64,000 bases of DNA, from positions 1 to 64,000 of the forward strand of contig NZ_PHNJ01000011.1 in the NCBI RefSeq assembly GCF_008122205.1, given 5' to 3'. Numbering within the stretch: the first letter of the stretch is position 1; every line of letters begins with the position of its first letter. Below, piece after piece: positions 18,168 through 27,846 of the stretch. The stretch is from Natronococcus pandeyae. GTDB taxonomy: Archaea; Halobacteriota; Halobacteria; Halobacteriales; Natrialbaceae. The notes under the pieces were generated by a model. The model was not told where the DNA came from. It did not search any database and saw nothing but the letters and a program-made list of their open reading frames with translations. Position numbers and translations under genes: made by a program.

Positions 18168-19379
18168 ATGGAACGTCGCACATTTATTGTTAGCACTGGT
18201 GCTGGTGCAGGAGCCGTCCTCGCCGGTTGCGCGGATGCCGAAGAGGAAAACGGCAACGTGAACGAAGACGATGATGGAACCGGCGGGGCAGAGGGGAGCG
18301 ACGATGGTGAGTCCGAGTCAGAAGAGGAGACAGACGACAGTACGGAGCCAGATGAGGAGAGCGAGGGTGAAGAGCAAGATGGCGAGACTGAAGGCGAGGA
18401 CGAGGCGGCTGAATCCGAAGGGGATGAAGACGAGGGTGCGAGCGAAGAGGAGGACGCGGCGGACGAAGAGGAGGCCGAGAAGCCACCGACCTCCGAAATT
18501 ACGATCTCGGTCACCGATACAGAGGGCGAGTCGATCGCGGGCGTGGAAGTCCACGGCGAGGGCGAACCGCACGAGGCCGATATCCCCCTCGAATTTGACG
18601 CAGAAACGGACGAGGATGGAGTTGCCTCAACTCCGATCTACGAGAACGAATACACGATCGAGGTTGATCATCCTGATTACGACGCCGAGACGGTTGAGCA
18701 CGCTCATGAGGGCGAAACCGAGGTCTCCGTCGAACTCGAGGCCGACAAACCCGATCCCGACGAGTACGAAAACGAGATTCTGAACGAAACGCCGCTTGAG
18801 GTCGAGAAATTCGAGATGTACGACGGGTATGGTGTTTCGGGATGTGTGGTGAGGGTCCCGATTGCCAACGAGGGAGAGGAACAGTTGCAGTTCGATTACA
18901 CGTTTACTGCCCACTACGGTGACGACGTGCTAGCTGAATTCTCGTCTCCCGAGACGATAGACACACATACCGAGCGGGACCTCTCGGCGCAGTTCAGTGA
19001 CATCGATACGTGCAATGAGGCGACACATTTCACGCTCGAACTGGGGAACTATCAGGAGGTCGATCACGAGGACGGTGACGTCGAAGGCGAGATCACGACG
19101 GACTCCGAGGCGGAGGGGGTCTTCGTGGTCGAAGACCACGAGTTCGACAACTCGGAGTGTCGCATCTCTGTCGATGCCGTGAACGAATCCGACGAAACGA
19201 TAACCGGACTCCTCGAGATCGTTATGTACGGTGCCGGCGTGACGGAGATCGACGAAGCACAGACGCAATCGAACTCGTTTGATTCTGAACTCGAACCAGG
19301 AGAAACCCGATCGTTTCACGTCGGGAGCAGCATCTGTGCCGAACTCGAATCGTACGAGGTACGGGTTGACGTCGAATAA
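18168..19379 (+). CDS. exported lipoprotein with long acidic spacer
   Basis: A 403-residue protein. The opening MERRTFIVSTGAGAGAVLAG followed by Cys is a Tat signal with a lipobox, so it should be lipid-anchored outside the membrane. Residues about 25-110 are almost entirely Glu, Asp, Ser, Gly and Ala, a flexible halophilic spacer. Then follows a carboxypeptidase-regulatory-like/Big beta domain (ITISVTDTEGESIAGVEVHG at about 120, closing VSVELEAD) and two further beta-rich segments with paired cysteines (GYGVSGC and SECRIS). No catalytic site is evident. It may be a cell-surface binding protein. The ATG at 18168 is chosen because it gives the signal peptide. Confidence 0.8.
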   Translation: MERRTFIVSTGAGAGAVLAGCADAEEENGNVNEDDDGTGGAEGSDDGESESEEETDDSTEPDEESEGEEQDGETEGEDEAAESEGDEDEGASEEEDAADEEEAEKPPTSEITISVTDTEGESIAGVEVHGEGEPHEADIPLEFDAETDEDGVASTPIYENEYTIEVDHPDYDAETVEHAHEGETEVSVELEADKPDPDEYENEILNETPLEVEKFEMYDGYGVSGCVVRVPIANEGEEQLQFDYTFTAHYGDDVLAEFSSPETIDTHTERDLSAQFSDIDTCNEATHFTLELGNYQEVDHEDGDVEGEITTDSEAEGVFVVEDHEFDNSECRISVDAVNESDETITGLLEIVMYGAGVTEIDEAQTQSNSFDSELEPGETRSFHVGSSICAELESYEVRVDVE

Positions 19380-19511
19380 CACGACTGTCTCGGTGGTGTG
19401 ACCCAATCGCTGTTCTTGCTTTCGTGCCCTCCAGAGGGCGCAGCAGATGCCAGTTCCCGACTCGATCCTTGGAGGGGGAGCCAAGCGAGCAGACCGACAC
19501 CATGTTGAAGG

Positions 19512-19772
19512 GTGTCTCTAGTATCCGGTTTGGGTCTGTTCAATATTGCAGACCGCTACCTCAGCGGAGAGAGCCTTTCAAGAGAATACACGGATGGCGA
19601 TGACTCGGCTGAGGACGGGGGTCGGTTGACCGGCCCGCAAGACTCCCAAGCCGATGCTGAAGCCCAGCAAGTGACGCGTGGAGCGTATGCGTCTTGAAAC
19701 CTTAGGGTCGAGCCGGTCGGCCTGAAATCCCATGGTGGGATTCCCGCGATTTTAGGCGCGGGAGGAGGTCAA
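19512..19772 (+). mobile_element. right-end remnant of an IS1341-type tnpB element
   Basis: The sequence 19733-19772 contains the stem CCCGCG/CGCGGG and ends GGAGGAGGTCAA, the same right end seen after the TnpB at 48962 (50320-50357). The preceding frame ending QQVTRGAYAS looks like the tail of a TnpB. Its nuclease core is gone. In active elements this right end is the 3' part of the guide (omega) RNA. Confidence 0.5.
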
Positions 19773-19987
19773 CTGTTACTGCTGACCGTGATCGGCTCTC
19801 CAATTGGCTTCATGACCGCTGAAATTACGATATCAAAGTCGGGGAGATCGTCGTCCTCACACCGATGATCCCATCCGCCTTCGATGGAAACGTCGTTTTC
19901 AGTGGCACTCGTGATGAGATCGCACAGTGCTGTATGGAATTCTGATTCGGACGTAATGGGCAGGTCGATCGATGCCTGGTTTTCCAT
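19769..19987 (-). CDS. small conserved haloarchaeal protein
   Basis: A 72-residue acidic protein beginning MENQASIDLPITSESEFHTA, with a central GGWDHRCEDDD and a C-terminal DFDIVISAVMKP strand. I recognise the shape of a small haloarchaeal family but no function. A clean AT-rich upstream region supports it as a real gene. Its stop codon touches the transposon right end at 19772. Confidence 0.6.
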   Translation of the reverse strand: MENQASIDLPITSESEFHTALCDLITSATENDVSIEGGWDHRCEDDDLPDFDIVISAVMKPIGEPITVSSNS

Positions 19988-20039
19988 GTGATATCACCTA
20001 GGGGCCTGATTTGCTACAGTATAGCATACTCTCCCTGTG

Positions 20040-20243
20040 TTAATATACAAATTGATGTATCCAAACTGATGAAAATCTTGACAGAAGATGGGGGTGCTGA
20101 ACACAGCGCCCACTACCCACTGCACTAAAACCGATGTTCTCGCGGGGCTTTCCGGTGTGGAATGCCACGTTGACAGCGACGTTGCGCCCCTTCTCTTCGA
20201 GTTTCTCGAGGACCAAGAAGTCAGTTAGTTGTCGTAACCTCAT
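20040..20243 (-). pseudogene. winged-helix regulator, N-terminal fragment
   Basis: The first ~40 residues (MRLRQLTDFLVLEKLEEKGR, then NVAVNVAFHTGKPREN) match the winged-helix start of haloarchaeal PhiH1-repressor-like regulators. The conserved continuation of the recognition helix and wing is missing and the remaining 27 residues read as random. Probably truncated by a frameshift or deletion near 20120. Confidence 0.5.
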
Positions 20244-21325
20244 AATCAGCTACACTTGTATCCATAACTTATGATCTATGAAAATCACCCTCTCGTCACT
20301 CTCCCCTCTTTTTACTCTCGAGCCGACCGACGTCACACATATGCCATACGAACTGTCCAGTGACACTCGGGGAGTTATAACATTCTATGAAACTCCGAAG
20401 ACAGGGGAGAGACTTCGGAGGGGATGCTCAAGACACTGTGCAAGTGGCTACAGAGACAGACACCCTGCCACTGTCCACCACTCCACTAATTTCTACAAGG
20501 TAAGACATCTTAAGTTTTACCTACTCTCTCAATGGAAGAGCAATACCGTCTCAAGGGTCGTGGATGGAATAGCCGACTCACGACACAGACGATGGAAGGT
20601 CCTTAGCCGTGGAAGGTACTACGGTGGGCGTTGCTGCTCTGTTCGATACCTCTACTTTCCACCTTCTCGAGGACGATTCATCCCAATTTGATCAGCGCGC
20701 TGTCGGAGGGATCAGAGCGGCGCCGGTACTCGTAATTGGTGGCCAGACAACAGGAATCAATTCGATTCAATCGGGACCACGTAGCTAGAATAGAGAAGTG
20801 AGACCGTAGCATAGATCAAAGGTATCTCAGTCAGTGTTGTTGGGTCTGTGAGCGACTGTATTTGTATGGGCACTCATACAGGGGGGATAGATTTCACGTA
20901 TAGAGCATAACTCTTCTCGAGTCACTGACGTTGGACTCGGTCTCATGATTTCCGCTTGCGGACCTGCGCCAGCTGATCTCGAGTTCGGCGGCCTGTAGAA
21001 CTTTGCTCTCACTATCTGCTTGCTCTTCGAGCGACGCAGTCTCTCGTTGCAGGTCTTGTCGGTCTTCTGTAGAGCTGTGGTACGCCCTAACCAACTTCTG
21101 AGGCCGATCGGGAGCTACTGCTACCCCTGGCGTGTTAATCGTTCACACTATCGTTCGGTCGAGCGATCCGACAGCGAACTATATTGTGGAGAGCAACGTT
21201 AGTGCCGTAGTGGGTGATGCGGTGTTCGCGCTGCCAGGACGTCCCCAGAGGTCCGTGGAGACGCACACGCCCGTTTGTGCGGCATTCCTCGGCGACTCCC
21301 GCATTCACGTCCCCGCTCGCAGGCC
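20244..21325. other. long gene-poor stretch with possible coding remnants
   Basis: About 1080 bases without a supported gene; AT-rich to about 20700. The plus-strand frame TVGVAALFDTSTFHLLEDDS (about 20615-20675), continuing to RAAPVLVIGGQTTGINSI, looks like protein but has no start. The minus-strand frame RAYHSSTEDRQDLQRETASL (about 21030-21090) resembles a coiled coil. Both may be gene fragments that I cannot assign. Confidence 0.3.
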
Positions 21326-21994
21326 ATGATCACGCTCCGAATCGACGAGATCCATATCAACGGCGGGCTTCACCGAAATCGACGGCGCTTCCAGCCCATC
21401 CTCGACCTGATCGCGGAGACCGACCCCTCGATTCTCGCGATCGAGTACGACCCGCCACGGTTCGAGCGGTTCGTCGACAACGTCCTCGTGGATCGCACCC
21501 ACTGCGAACCAACGGACGTCTTTCTCGCGATCTTCGCGAGCAAGGCCCTCGACATCCCGCTGGCCCTGATCGACACCGGCCACACCGAGGCGGCCGTCGC
21601 TGCCGAAGCACGGTATCGACGCGAAATCAGTCCGGAGCGCATCGACCCGGCCGGACGCCTTCGAGAGGCGGATTCGCTGGCCACCGTTCACCGCGATCTC
21701 CGCAGGCTCGAAACCCGGGCGCCCGACGCCTACCGCGCGCTCGTCCACGACCGTGATCGGACGATGGCCGGCCATCTCCGTGCGCTTCAACAGCGCGACG
21801 AACGGGTCGTGGCCATCGTCGGCGAAAACCACACCGTTGGGCTGCGGTCGTATCTGATGCCCCCCTCGACACTCGCTGACGCGCACGTCGAACGCCCGCC
21901 GATCCGTGAGCCGCCTCGCGGGCCGTTCGAACCCTGGGCGGCTCGCCACCTCTCGTACCACCCGGCGATGCCGAACGTGACCGAGACCGTTTGA
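21326..21994 (+). CDS. TraB/PrgY-like protein, compact form
   Basis: A 222-residue soluble protein. It carries the TraB-family motifs: an early strand ILAIEYDPPRFERF, the central IDTGHTEAA segment, a conserved arginine pair in 'VHDRDRTMAGHL' and the late strand VVAIVGENHTVGL ending in the family GxxH. Family members are proposed to be peptidase-like enzymes or pheromone shutdown factors. This one lacks the C-terminal membrane domain of the ~400-500-residue archaeal TraB proteins. The ATG at 21326 is taken because the preceding residues read as non-protein. It stands alone, followed by transposon sequence. Confidence 0.7.
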   Translation: MITLRIDEIHINGGLHRNRRRFQPILDLIAETDPSILAIEYDPPRFERFVDNVLVDRTHCEPTDVFLAIFASKALDIPLALIDTGHTEAAVAAEARYRREISPERIDPAGRLREADSLATVHRDLRRLETRAPDAYRALVHDRDRTMAGHLRALQQRDERVVAIVGENHTVGLRSYLMPPSTLADAHVERPPIREPPRGPFEPWAARHLSYHPAMPNVTETV

Positions 21995-22478
21995 GCGAGC
22001 AGTTCCTCCGTCGCCTGCCGGACTGTTGCGTCGCGTTCGTCCGCCGGGGCTCGTCCCACGCCTGGCTTCTGACCGAGCGATGAACGGAAACGCAGTCGCT
22101 CACTCGAGGCCGGGAACGACAGAGATCGCGAGACGACGTCCCCGAAGGGGGACGCCTGGCAGTCCACACCGAGATCCTCGAACTGTGCCGGGTCGCTCCC
22201 GACCACCACGTCGGACTGCCGGCCGTGACTTCGAAGAGAAGCCGCCGACTCACTTTTCGGGAGCAGTGCCGACAACCCGGGCTACCTTCAACAGCGAGAG
22301 AGTCCCGCCCTTCCCGTGAGGCGAGAGCGTTCCGACACTCGCTGTCGGAACCGAGCGCCGAACAGGGCGGGCGTGAATCGCGTCCACTTCATGACACAGT
22401 CAATCAACTACTGCCCGCGGAGAGTCTCCTCCGATCGAATCAAAGTAATTACAATTCTCCCCGCCGTACCGTCTCACG
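21995..22478. other. gap holding the presumed left end of the next tnpB element
   Basis: No gene. The stem TTCCGACA-CTCGC-TGTCGGAA (around 22330-22350) is a clear hairpin. AT-rich sequence AAAGTAATTACAATTC lies 22-38 bases before the tnpB ATG and is its likely promoter. Confidence 0.4.
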
Positions 22479-23840
22479 ATGAAGCGCGCCAACACGTTCG
22501 AAGTCCGCCCCCTCTCCCCAACTGGCGAGGAGATCCTTCGGCGCCTGTTGGACGCTTCTGCCGCGCTCTGGAACGAAACCAACTACCAGCGCCTCATCCG
22601 ATACACCGACGACGACGGCTACGAAGACGACGACGTCTGGGACGCCGACACCGGCGCCCTCGAAGGCCGATACAAAAGCGTCCTCGGCGCCTCCACCGCC
22701 CAGCAAGTCATCCGCCAGAACACCCACGCATGGCAGAACTTCTTTCGCGCGGAAGCAAAATACTACGATGAGTCAAACGCGACCGTCACCGAAAAGCCCA
22801 ACCCGCCGGGCTTCCGCGGCAACAAAGACGACGGGCGCGAACTCAAAACCGTCATCCGCAACACGTCGTACTCTATCGACTGGGGCGAGAGAAGCCGACT
22901 CGAACTCCTCATCGGTCAAGACCTGAAAGACGAGTACGACCACACGGGGCGCCTCCGCTTAGAAGTGTGCGGTGAGCCAAACTGGCCCGAGTACGAGTCG
23001 CAAGGTCGATTGAACGTGCAGTACGACGAGGTCGACGGCGTGTACAGAGCTTCGCAGCCTGTGACTCTTTCCGACGATATACAGGCAACTCCACTGGCCG
23101 ATGAAACGGCCGCTCTGGACATCGGCGCGAACAACCTCGTCGCCTGCACCACGACCACAGGGAAGCAGTACTTGTACTCGGGTCGGAACCTCTTCCGGCG
23201 GTTCCGCGAGACGACGCGACGCATCGCCGAGTTGCAATCCAAACTGGAAGACGGCCAGTACTCCAGCAAGCGCATCCGGCACTTGTATCGGAAACGAACG
23301 GAGCGTCGGGACCACGCACAAGACGCGTTGTGTCGGGACCTCGTCGAGCGATTGTACGAGGAGGGTGTGTCCGAGATATACGTCGGCGGGTTGACCGACG
23401 TGTTGGAGACGCACTGGTCGGTGGAGACGAACGCGAAAACCCACAACTTCTGGGCGTTCGCTCAGTTCGTGAAACGGGTGACGTGCACGGCCGAAGAGTA
23501 TGGGGTCGGCGTGAACGTGCGTTCGGAGGCGTGGACGAGTCGGGAGTGTCCGAACTGCGGGTCGCGCGAGGAGACGACGCGTCACCGGGACACGATGACG
23601 TGCGTCTGCGGGTTCGAGGGCCACGCGGATCTCGTAGCATCTCGAACGTTCTTGGAGCGACAGACTGGCAGTGCAGTACGGCTGATGGCGCAGCCCGAGC
23701 GGTTCGAGTGGGACGACCATTCGTGGTCGGAGTCTCCATGCTCTCGTGAAAGTCCCAAAGAATTGCGCTCACACCAGAGTACCACGCGAAAGCGTGGGAA
23801 TGTTGCCCCCGAGGAGTCAGCAGAGCCGAGACTCCCGTGA
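22479..23840 (+). CDS. tnpB: TnpB, RNA-guided nuclease of a solo IS1341-type element
   Basis: A 453-residue TnpB, a Cas12 ancestor that cuts DNA guided by an RNA from the element's right end. RuvC-I Asp214 is in AALDIGANN and RuvC-III Asp384 in [10 protein letters not shown]. The zinc finger is CPNC...CVC (about 357-376). The RuvC-II Glu expected in a V-x-E-D-L motif is absent: the segment reads [12 protein letters not shown] (about 299-310), so either a shifted Glu310 serves or activity is lost. No TnpA transposase is adjacent, so mobility must depend on a partner elsewhere. A hairpin right end follows immediately. Confidence 0.92.
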   Translation: MKRANTFEVRPLSPTGEEILRRLLDASAALWNETNYQRLIRYTDDDGYEDDDVWDADTGALEGRYKSVLGASTAQQVIRQNTHAWQNFFRAEAKYYDESNATVTEKPNPPGFRGNKDDGRELKTVIRNTSYSIDWGERSRLELLIGQDLKDEYDHTGRLRLEVCGEPNWPEYESQGRLNVQYDEVDGVYRASQPVTLSDDIQATPLADETAALDIGANNLVACTTTTGKQYLYSGRNLFRRFRETTRRIAELQSKLEDGQYSSKRIRHLYRKRTERRDHAQDALCRDLVERLYEEGVSEIYVGGLTDVLETHWSVETNAKTHNFWAFAQFVKRVTCTAEEYGVGVNVRSEAWTSRECPNCGSREETTRHRDTMTCVCGFEGHADLVASRTFLERQTGSAVRLMAQPERFEWDDHSWSESPCSRESPKELRSHQSTTRKRGNVAPEESAEPRLP

Positions 23841-23877
23841 CGGGGAAACCTCGCCGTTCACGGCGAGGAGGACGTCA
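23838..23877 (+). repeat. right end / guide-RNA end of the tnpB element
   Basis: CCTCGCCGTTCACGGCGAGG forms an 8-base stem (CCTCGCCG/CGGCGAGG) directly after the tnpB stop, followed by AGGACGTCA. The same design follows the TnpBs at 27847 and 29688. In active elements this is the scaffold of the omega RNA. Confidence 0.7.
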
Positions 23878-24041
23878 TTGAGCAGGAAACACGAGCGAAC
23901 GACGTCCCGTCGTAGCCCGTCCCGTGACCAGAATCGCGTAAAGACGAGACGGAATCCGTTGGACCCACCCGTCAGTTGCGCCCGTGGTGAGGCGAAGATA
24001 GCGCGAAATACAGTTGCGGAGCCGTGAGGAGCGATCCCAGT

Positions 24042-26918
24042 TTATCGCAGTTCGCCGTAGGTGCCGACCAGTGCTCCGTCGGTGTATCGCCGCTGTTCGA
24101 ACCCGAGTGCATTGCAGATCAGCGTGTGACCGAAGAACGACAGGGCGTAGTCCGCCATCCCGAAGGGGTGCAGTTCCCGCTGATTTGCTGGTGGGAGAAG
24201 CGACCCGATGACAGCGATCTCCGAGTCGCCAGCGTCGAGCGTCCCGACCGCAACACCCGCATCGGTAAGCTCCGGATCCCACCAGGGTCCCTCCCACTGG
24301 TCCATCCGGCCAGCACTGTCGACACCAGCGGCTTCGGCTGCCTCGTCGTCGATGATGGTGGCTGGAGAATCGTTGCCGGTAGTATAACCGACCTGAGAGA
24401 CCTTCCAGACCTCCTGCTGGATCTCTCGGACGTCCGCGAGTAGCGGGTGGTCGAGGTCTCTGTCCACGAGGTTGGGGATCTGCATCTCGAGCGATCTGAG
24501 GTCGTCCGCGTCGATACTCGCTGCACCACCGACCTCGAGTTCCGCAAGCAGGTTCAGACCGGTATCAGTCAGCACGAGATCGCCACCGTTCTCGACGAAC
24601 GTCTCGATCGCCGAGACGTACTGCGAGTCATCGCTGTCGACATCGTGGGAGATCACGAGTTTGTCGTACCGGCGGCGGCCGGAGTTGCCACGCATCAGCC
24701 GACCGATCTTGATGTCGTGGACTCGCAGCCCATCGATAGAGCCGTCCTCGAGGAACGGCTCGAGGTCCTCGAAGAACTGCATGGGATTGACGACATACTC
24801 GCGCTGGGAGTAGCCGAACACGTCCTCGGGATCGGGATGCGCCTCGTCGGTTTCGAGCGAGACGAAGTCGACCTCGACCGCGCCGTCACCGTCGTACTCG
24901 ACGGTCCAGTCTCCGACTTCGGGAGCGGGAACGTAGAGATGGTCGCGTCCGCTCATACAGCAGGCGTCCTCGTCGAGTTCGGAGAGATCGACTTCGTGGA
25001 CGACCTGCCCACCCGGATTCGTCACCCGAACGATGCCGTCCTGAACGCCGTGGGTGTGGAGTTGGAGAGCCAGTGAGTGCGTTCGCTGGCTCGACGAGAC
25101 AGTCGCCGCGCCGTCCGGGCCGGGCTGGACTGATTCGTGGCGGCTCTGCACCTCGGTTGCACGGTCCTGACCGGGGCCCTGACCCTGGCCGGGCCGTTCG
25201 TCGGTATGTGAGAGATCTGCGGAAGAGCGCGTCAACTCGTCGGTCGCAACGTATGCGGTGTCCTGTCCGCCGGTGACCACCGTTGCCTCGTTCTCGGCGG
25301 CCGCCATCTCAGCATACTCTCGCATCGAGATGCGGTAGGCGGTCGTCTGGTGGCGGGCGATGTACGGCTTCCACGTCTTTTCCGCATAGGTCGCGTTGTT
25401 CGCCCAGGACATCTCCGGTGCAACCGTGCGTGCACCGAGACCACCCCACTCTTCGGGCATTCCGGCCCAGCCAAGGAAGGCGCCGGTCACCTGGTAGCTG
25501 ATCGAATCATAGATCGTTCCCCAGTTGAACAACCCTTCTGGGTTGTACGGCGCCCCCTCCGGATCGTAGCCGTATCGGTCAGTGGCGACACGGTCGACGT
25601 CCTCCTGGATCGCCTCCATGCCACCCCAGTAGTCTTCCATTCCGTCACCGATGCGGACGTTGACCTGATCGAGTTCATGCGTTCCATCGTGGTCGAACGG
25701 CGCGTTCGTCTCCAGGTTCAGCACGAACCAGTCCGACGCGTACATCCCGTGATAGTCACAGAGGAAGGTGACGTTGTCGTAGCCACGGAGATGCTCGACG
25801 TTGGCCAGTGCGTCCGGGACCATATCCTCGTATCCCACCTCGTAGCCGGGGCGCACCTCGGGTGCATCCGCCGGCTCGGCGGGCCAGAACGCCGGGTTCG
25901 CCCAGCCGATCGTCGGATACTGGCGGTTCGTATCCAGTCCGGATGCGTTCCCCCGCTGGAAATTGTACACCTGCTCGCCAGTCGACGGATGGACGAACTC
26001 GTGCTGGGGTTTGCGCACGACCCAGCCGTCCGGATTGACGAACATGAACACCAGCACGACGTCGTCGAGCAGGGGATTGAAGTCGTCGGCGTCACCTTTT
26101 GCAGCCTGCTCGATAATGCGACAGCCTGCCTCCACACCCTGGCGTTCGTCGCCGTGAATGCCGACCAGGTAGACGGCTTTCTCCTTCTCTCGGAACGCCG
26201 CTTCATCCCGAATATCGTTCGTGACCTCGACGACGTAGACGTCTCGTGGGTCCGGATCCTCGCCCGTATAGCGGTTGGTGTGGCCCGGACTGTGCCCGAT
26301 AACCTCGAAGTTCACCATCTCCGGATACTCCGCTTCGAGGTGGCTCATCGCCGCATCAGTTTCCCGGTGTGAAATGTAGTCTCGTGCGTCCTCGACCGGC
26401 GGGAAGACGCCATCCGCATACGGGCTCTCGAGTTTCCAGAACGGGTTCGAACCCGGCGAGAACTCCATCAGTTCAACACCACCTCCCGAGAGGACGTCCG
26501 CGACTTCCTCCGCGGTAAGATGGGCGTGGGCGGCAGGTGTCGGCTCCTCGCGCGTCACCGCCTGTGGTGCCCGCGAAAGATCCTCGTCGATCGGCTCCTC
26601 GTACTCGTCGGCAAAGGTTGCAAGTGCGTCGGTATCGGCGAATTCGAGAACCGTCGGTGCAGCGTAATCGTCCCGCGAGTAATTGACGACGAACTCGTAC
26701 TCGTCCGTCATCACCTCGTCGGTAACCCCTTCGGCTACGGCGGTGCCCGGTAACGCGAAAGCCGCGCCGGACGCAGCGGCAACACTGAGGAAGGTCCGCC
26801 GGGTGATCGTGGCGTCCCCGAACGCGCTCTCATCGAGCGCTGCAGCTTCGTCGGCCGTGAATCGGTCCGGGTCGGTACTCGGGTCAGGTGACTCCGTTTG
26901 CTGGTCGTGGCTGGTCAT
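24042..26918 (-). CDS. Tat-exported M14-family zinc carboxypeptidase
   Basis: A 958-residue secreted metallopeptidase. The Tat signal is TITRRTFLSVAAASGAAFAL, about 38 residues after the ATG at 26918. The peptidase domain (about 180-560) contains the zinc motif HGDERQGVE (HxxE) and the third ligand region FLCDYHGMY. The catalytic Glu should lie about 80-200 residues further on and cannot be placed with certainty. The C-terminal 350 residues are a beta-rich region with a pre-peptidase-like 'LALQLHTHGVQDGIVRVTNPG' segment and a domain resembling glutamine-amidotransferase-like folds ('FVENGGDLVLTDTG'). It is much longer than the ~400-residue catalytic core. It probably digests extracellular peptides that feed peptide importers. 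Confidence 0.88.
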   Translation of the reverse strand: MTSHDQQTESPDPSTDPDRFTADEAAALDESAFGDATITRRTFLSVAAASGAAFALPGTAVAEGVTDEVMTDEYEFVVNYSRDDYAAPTVLEFADTDALATFADEYEEPIDEDLSRAPQAVTREEPTPAAHAHLTAEEVADVLSGGGVELMEFSPGSNPFWKLESPYADGVFPPVEDARDYISHRETDAAMSHLEAEYPEMVNFEVIGHSPGHTNRYTGEDPDPRDVYVVEVTNDIRDEAAFREKEKAVYLVGIHGDERQGVEAGCRIIEQAAKGDADDFNPLLDDVVLVFMFVNPDGWVVRKPQHEFVHPSTGEQVYNFQRGNASGLDTNRQYPTIGWANPAFWPAEPADAPEVRPGYEVGYEDMVPDALANVEHLRGYDNVTFLCDYHGMYASDWFVLNLETNAPFDHDGTHELDQVNVRIGDGMEDYWGGMEAIQEDVDRVATDRYGYDPEGAPYNPEGLFNWGTIYDSISYQVTGAFLGWAGMPEEWGGLGARTVAPEMSWANNATYAEKTWKPYIARHQTTAYRISMREYAEMAAAENEATVVTGGQDTAYVATDELTRSSADLSHTDERPGQGQGPGQDRATEVQSRHESVQPGPDGAATVSSSQRTHSLALQLHTHGVQDGIVRVTNPGGQVVHEVDLSELDEDACCMSGRDHLYVPAPEVGDWTVEYDGDGAVEVDFVSLETDEAHPDPEDVFGYSQREYVVNPMQFFEDLEPFLEDGSIDGLRVHDIKIGRLMRGNSGRRRYDKLVISHDVDSDDSQYVSAIETFVENGGDLVLTDTGLNLLAELEVGGAASIDADDLRSLEMQIPNLVDRDLDHPLLADVREIQQEVWKVSQVGYTTGNDSPATIIDDEAAEAAGVDSAGRMDQWEGPWWDPELTDAGVAVGTLDAGDSEIAVIGSLLPPANQRELHPFGMADYALSFFGHTLICNALGFEQRRYTDGALVGTYGELR

Positions 26919-27087
26919 GGTCACACAATGTGTTAGGTAAACACACACTTACACTAGCAGTAATCTCATAAGGTCGTGACTAACGTTCTCACAATTGTTT
27001 ACACACCACAACCTATATCGGAGTATCAGCTCCGAGAACTCCGGCGAGGAGAAGCAATCCGTCGGCTTCTTGGAAGAGTGCTGACCG

Positions 27088-27306
27088 CCGGGCGAGTGGG
27101 TCGTCCTACGGATGGGTCACGCGATCCCAGTCGATACACTGGGCGACGCCCTCGCGCGGGTCGTCGGCTCGGTCCGCAGCAGGGCGTTCGCCTTCGAGAT
27201 CTCGGCGGGGGTGTGGTCGGCGTCGCCCTCGTGGGAGTCGCCGACCGCGAGTGCGAATGTGGGATCGACCGCGTCGCGGCCGCCTGCGCCGAGCGGCCGG
27301 CAGCCG
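27088..27306 (-). pseudogene. epimerase 3'-tail fragment A
   Basis: A decayed copy of the last ~70 codons of an NAD-dependent sugar epimerase, homologous to the end of the intact gene at 59335-60321. Recognisable pieces are GRDAVDPTF, DSHEGDADHTPAEISKANAL and, after a frame change, REGVAQCIDWDRV. It belongs to the same subtype as fragments B, C and D ('ADHTPAE' rather than 'AEHTHAD'). No start and no continuous frame. Confidence 0.8.
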
Positions 27307-27369
27307 ATTTGGCAATTCTATGCGCTCTGCCACCTAGAGTTATGCTTGTCGCTGATACGGGATGTGATA

Positions 27370-27543
27370 ATGAGCAACGAACCGGCTGCTCCCGACGATA
27401 TTCGGGCTCGACTCCAGGACCTCCTCGACGGCGTTCGAACAGTGGATAACCAACTCCCCGAGTCGCTGTCACTAAACGAGTCGATCAACGAACTCGAAAC
27501 GACGCTTGCACTCTACGACCGCCTCGAGTCGCAGGAGGAGTGA
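27370..27543 (+). CDS. small acidic protein
   Basis: A 57-residue protein opening MSNEPAAPDDIRARLQDLLD and ending LYDRLESQEE, almost all helical and probably a short coiled coil. The reading frame is clean from the ATG at 27370, and an AT-rich stretch upstream fits a promoter. Such short acidic helical proteins are common in haloarchaea; no function is known. The next element upstream is epimerase tail A. Confidence 0.55.
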   Translation: MSNEPAAPDDIRARLQDLLDGVRTVDNQLPESLSLNESINELETTLALYDRLESQEE

Positions 27544-27603
27544 GAAGCCTGATCGAGAGGCTGCACTTCGAACCGAAGACCCATCTTTAATCAGCGAGGG
27601 AAC

Positions 27604-27630
27604 CCTGGCCTTTAGGCCGGGTGGGGAATC
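27604..27630. repeat. transposon-end hairpin
   Basis: The stem CCTGGCC/GGCCGGG around TTTA (27604-27623), followed by GTGGGGAATCG, resembles the right ends of the tnpB elements here. It sits just past the stop of the small minus-strand gene at 27658 and may also end its transcript. Confidence 0.4.
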
Positions 27631-27657
27631 GCGTCACTTGGCTACGCTGTCCACCAA

Positions 27658-27792
27658 TCATTCGCCCCTTTTGGAATCCAACTGTTCTTGTGCGTAGAGC
27701 ATCATTCCTTTCCAAGTCAGTCCATGACGTTTCTTTGTCTCTTTCAACTGTTCGTACTGGTCGTCGTCTACCTCGAAGTTGATGTTTGGCAT
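27658..27792 (-). CDS. 44-residue protein divergent from tnpB, ribbon-helix-helix-like
   Basis: A short gene reading MPNINFEVDDDQYEQLKETK, then KRHGLTWKGMMLYAQEQLDS KRGE. The strand-helix-helix pattern (INFEVDDDQYEQLKETKK / TWKGMMLYAQEQL) is that of a minimal CopG/ribbon-helix-helix DNA-binding protein. It is transcribed away from the tnpB at 27847 across a 54-base gap containing AT-rich promoter sequence. A role as regulator of the tnpB promoter or as a small element-encoded accessory protein is inference. Confidence 0.6.
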   Translation of the reverse strand: MPNINFEVDDDQYEQLKETKKRHGLTWKGMMLYAQEQLDSKRGE

Positions 27793-27846
27793 ACTGTATT
27801 CTCGAATCCCGATATGATTAAGCTTGTCTAAGTTATATCTAAGTGT

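Noticed and set aside
18098-18514. Serine/proline-rich minus-strand frame resembling a mucin-like protein
   Set aside because: It is simply the complement of the Glu/Asp-rich spacer of the lipoprotein at 18168.
20278-20691. 137-codon plus-strand frame
   Set aside because: Basic, Cys/Arg/Tyr-rich and in low-GC DNA, unlike any haloarchaeal protein. A fragment in another frame is more plausible.
25350-26372. 340-codon plus-strand frame
   Set aside because: Antisense to the M14 carboxypeptidase zinc-binding domain.
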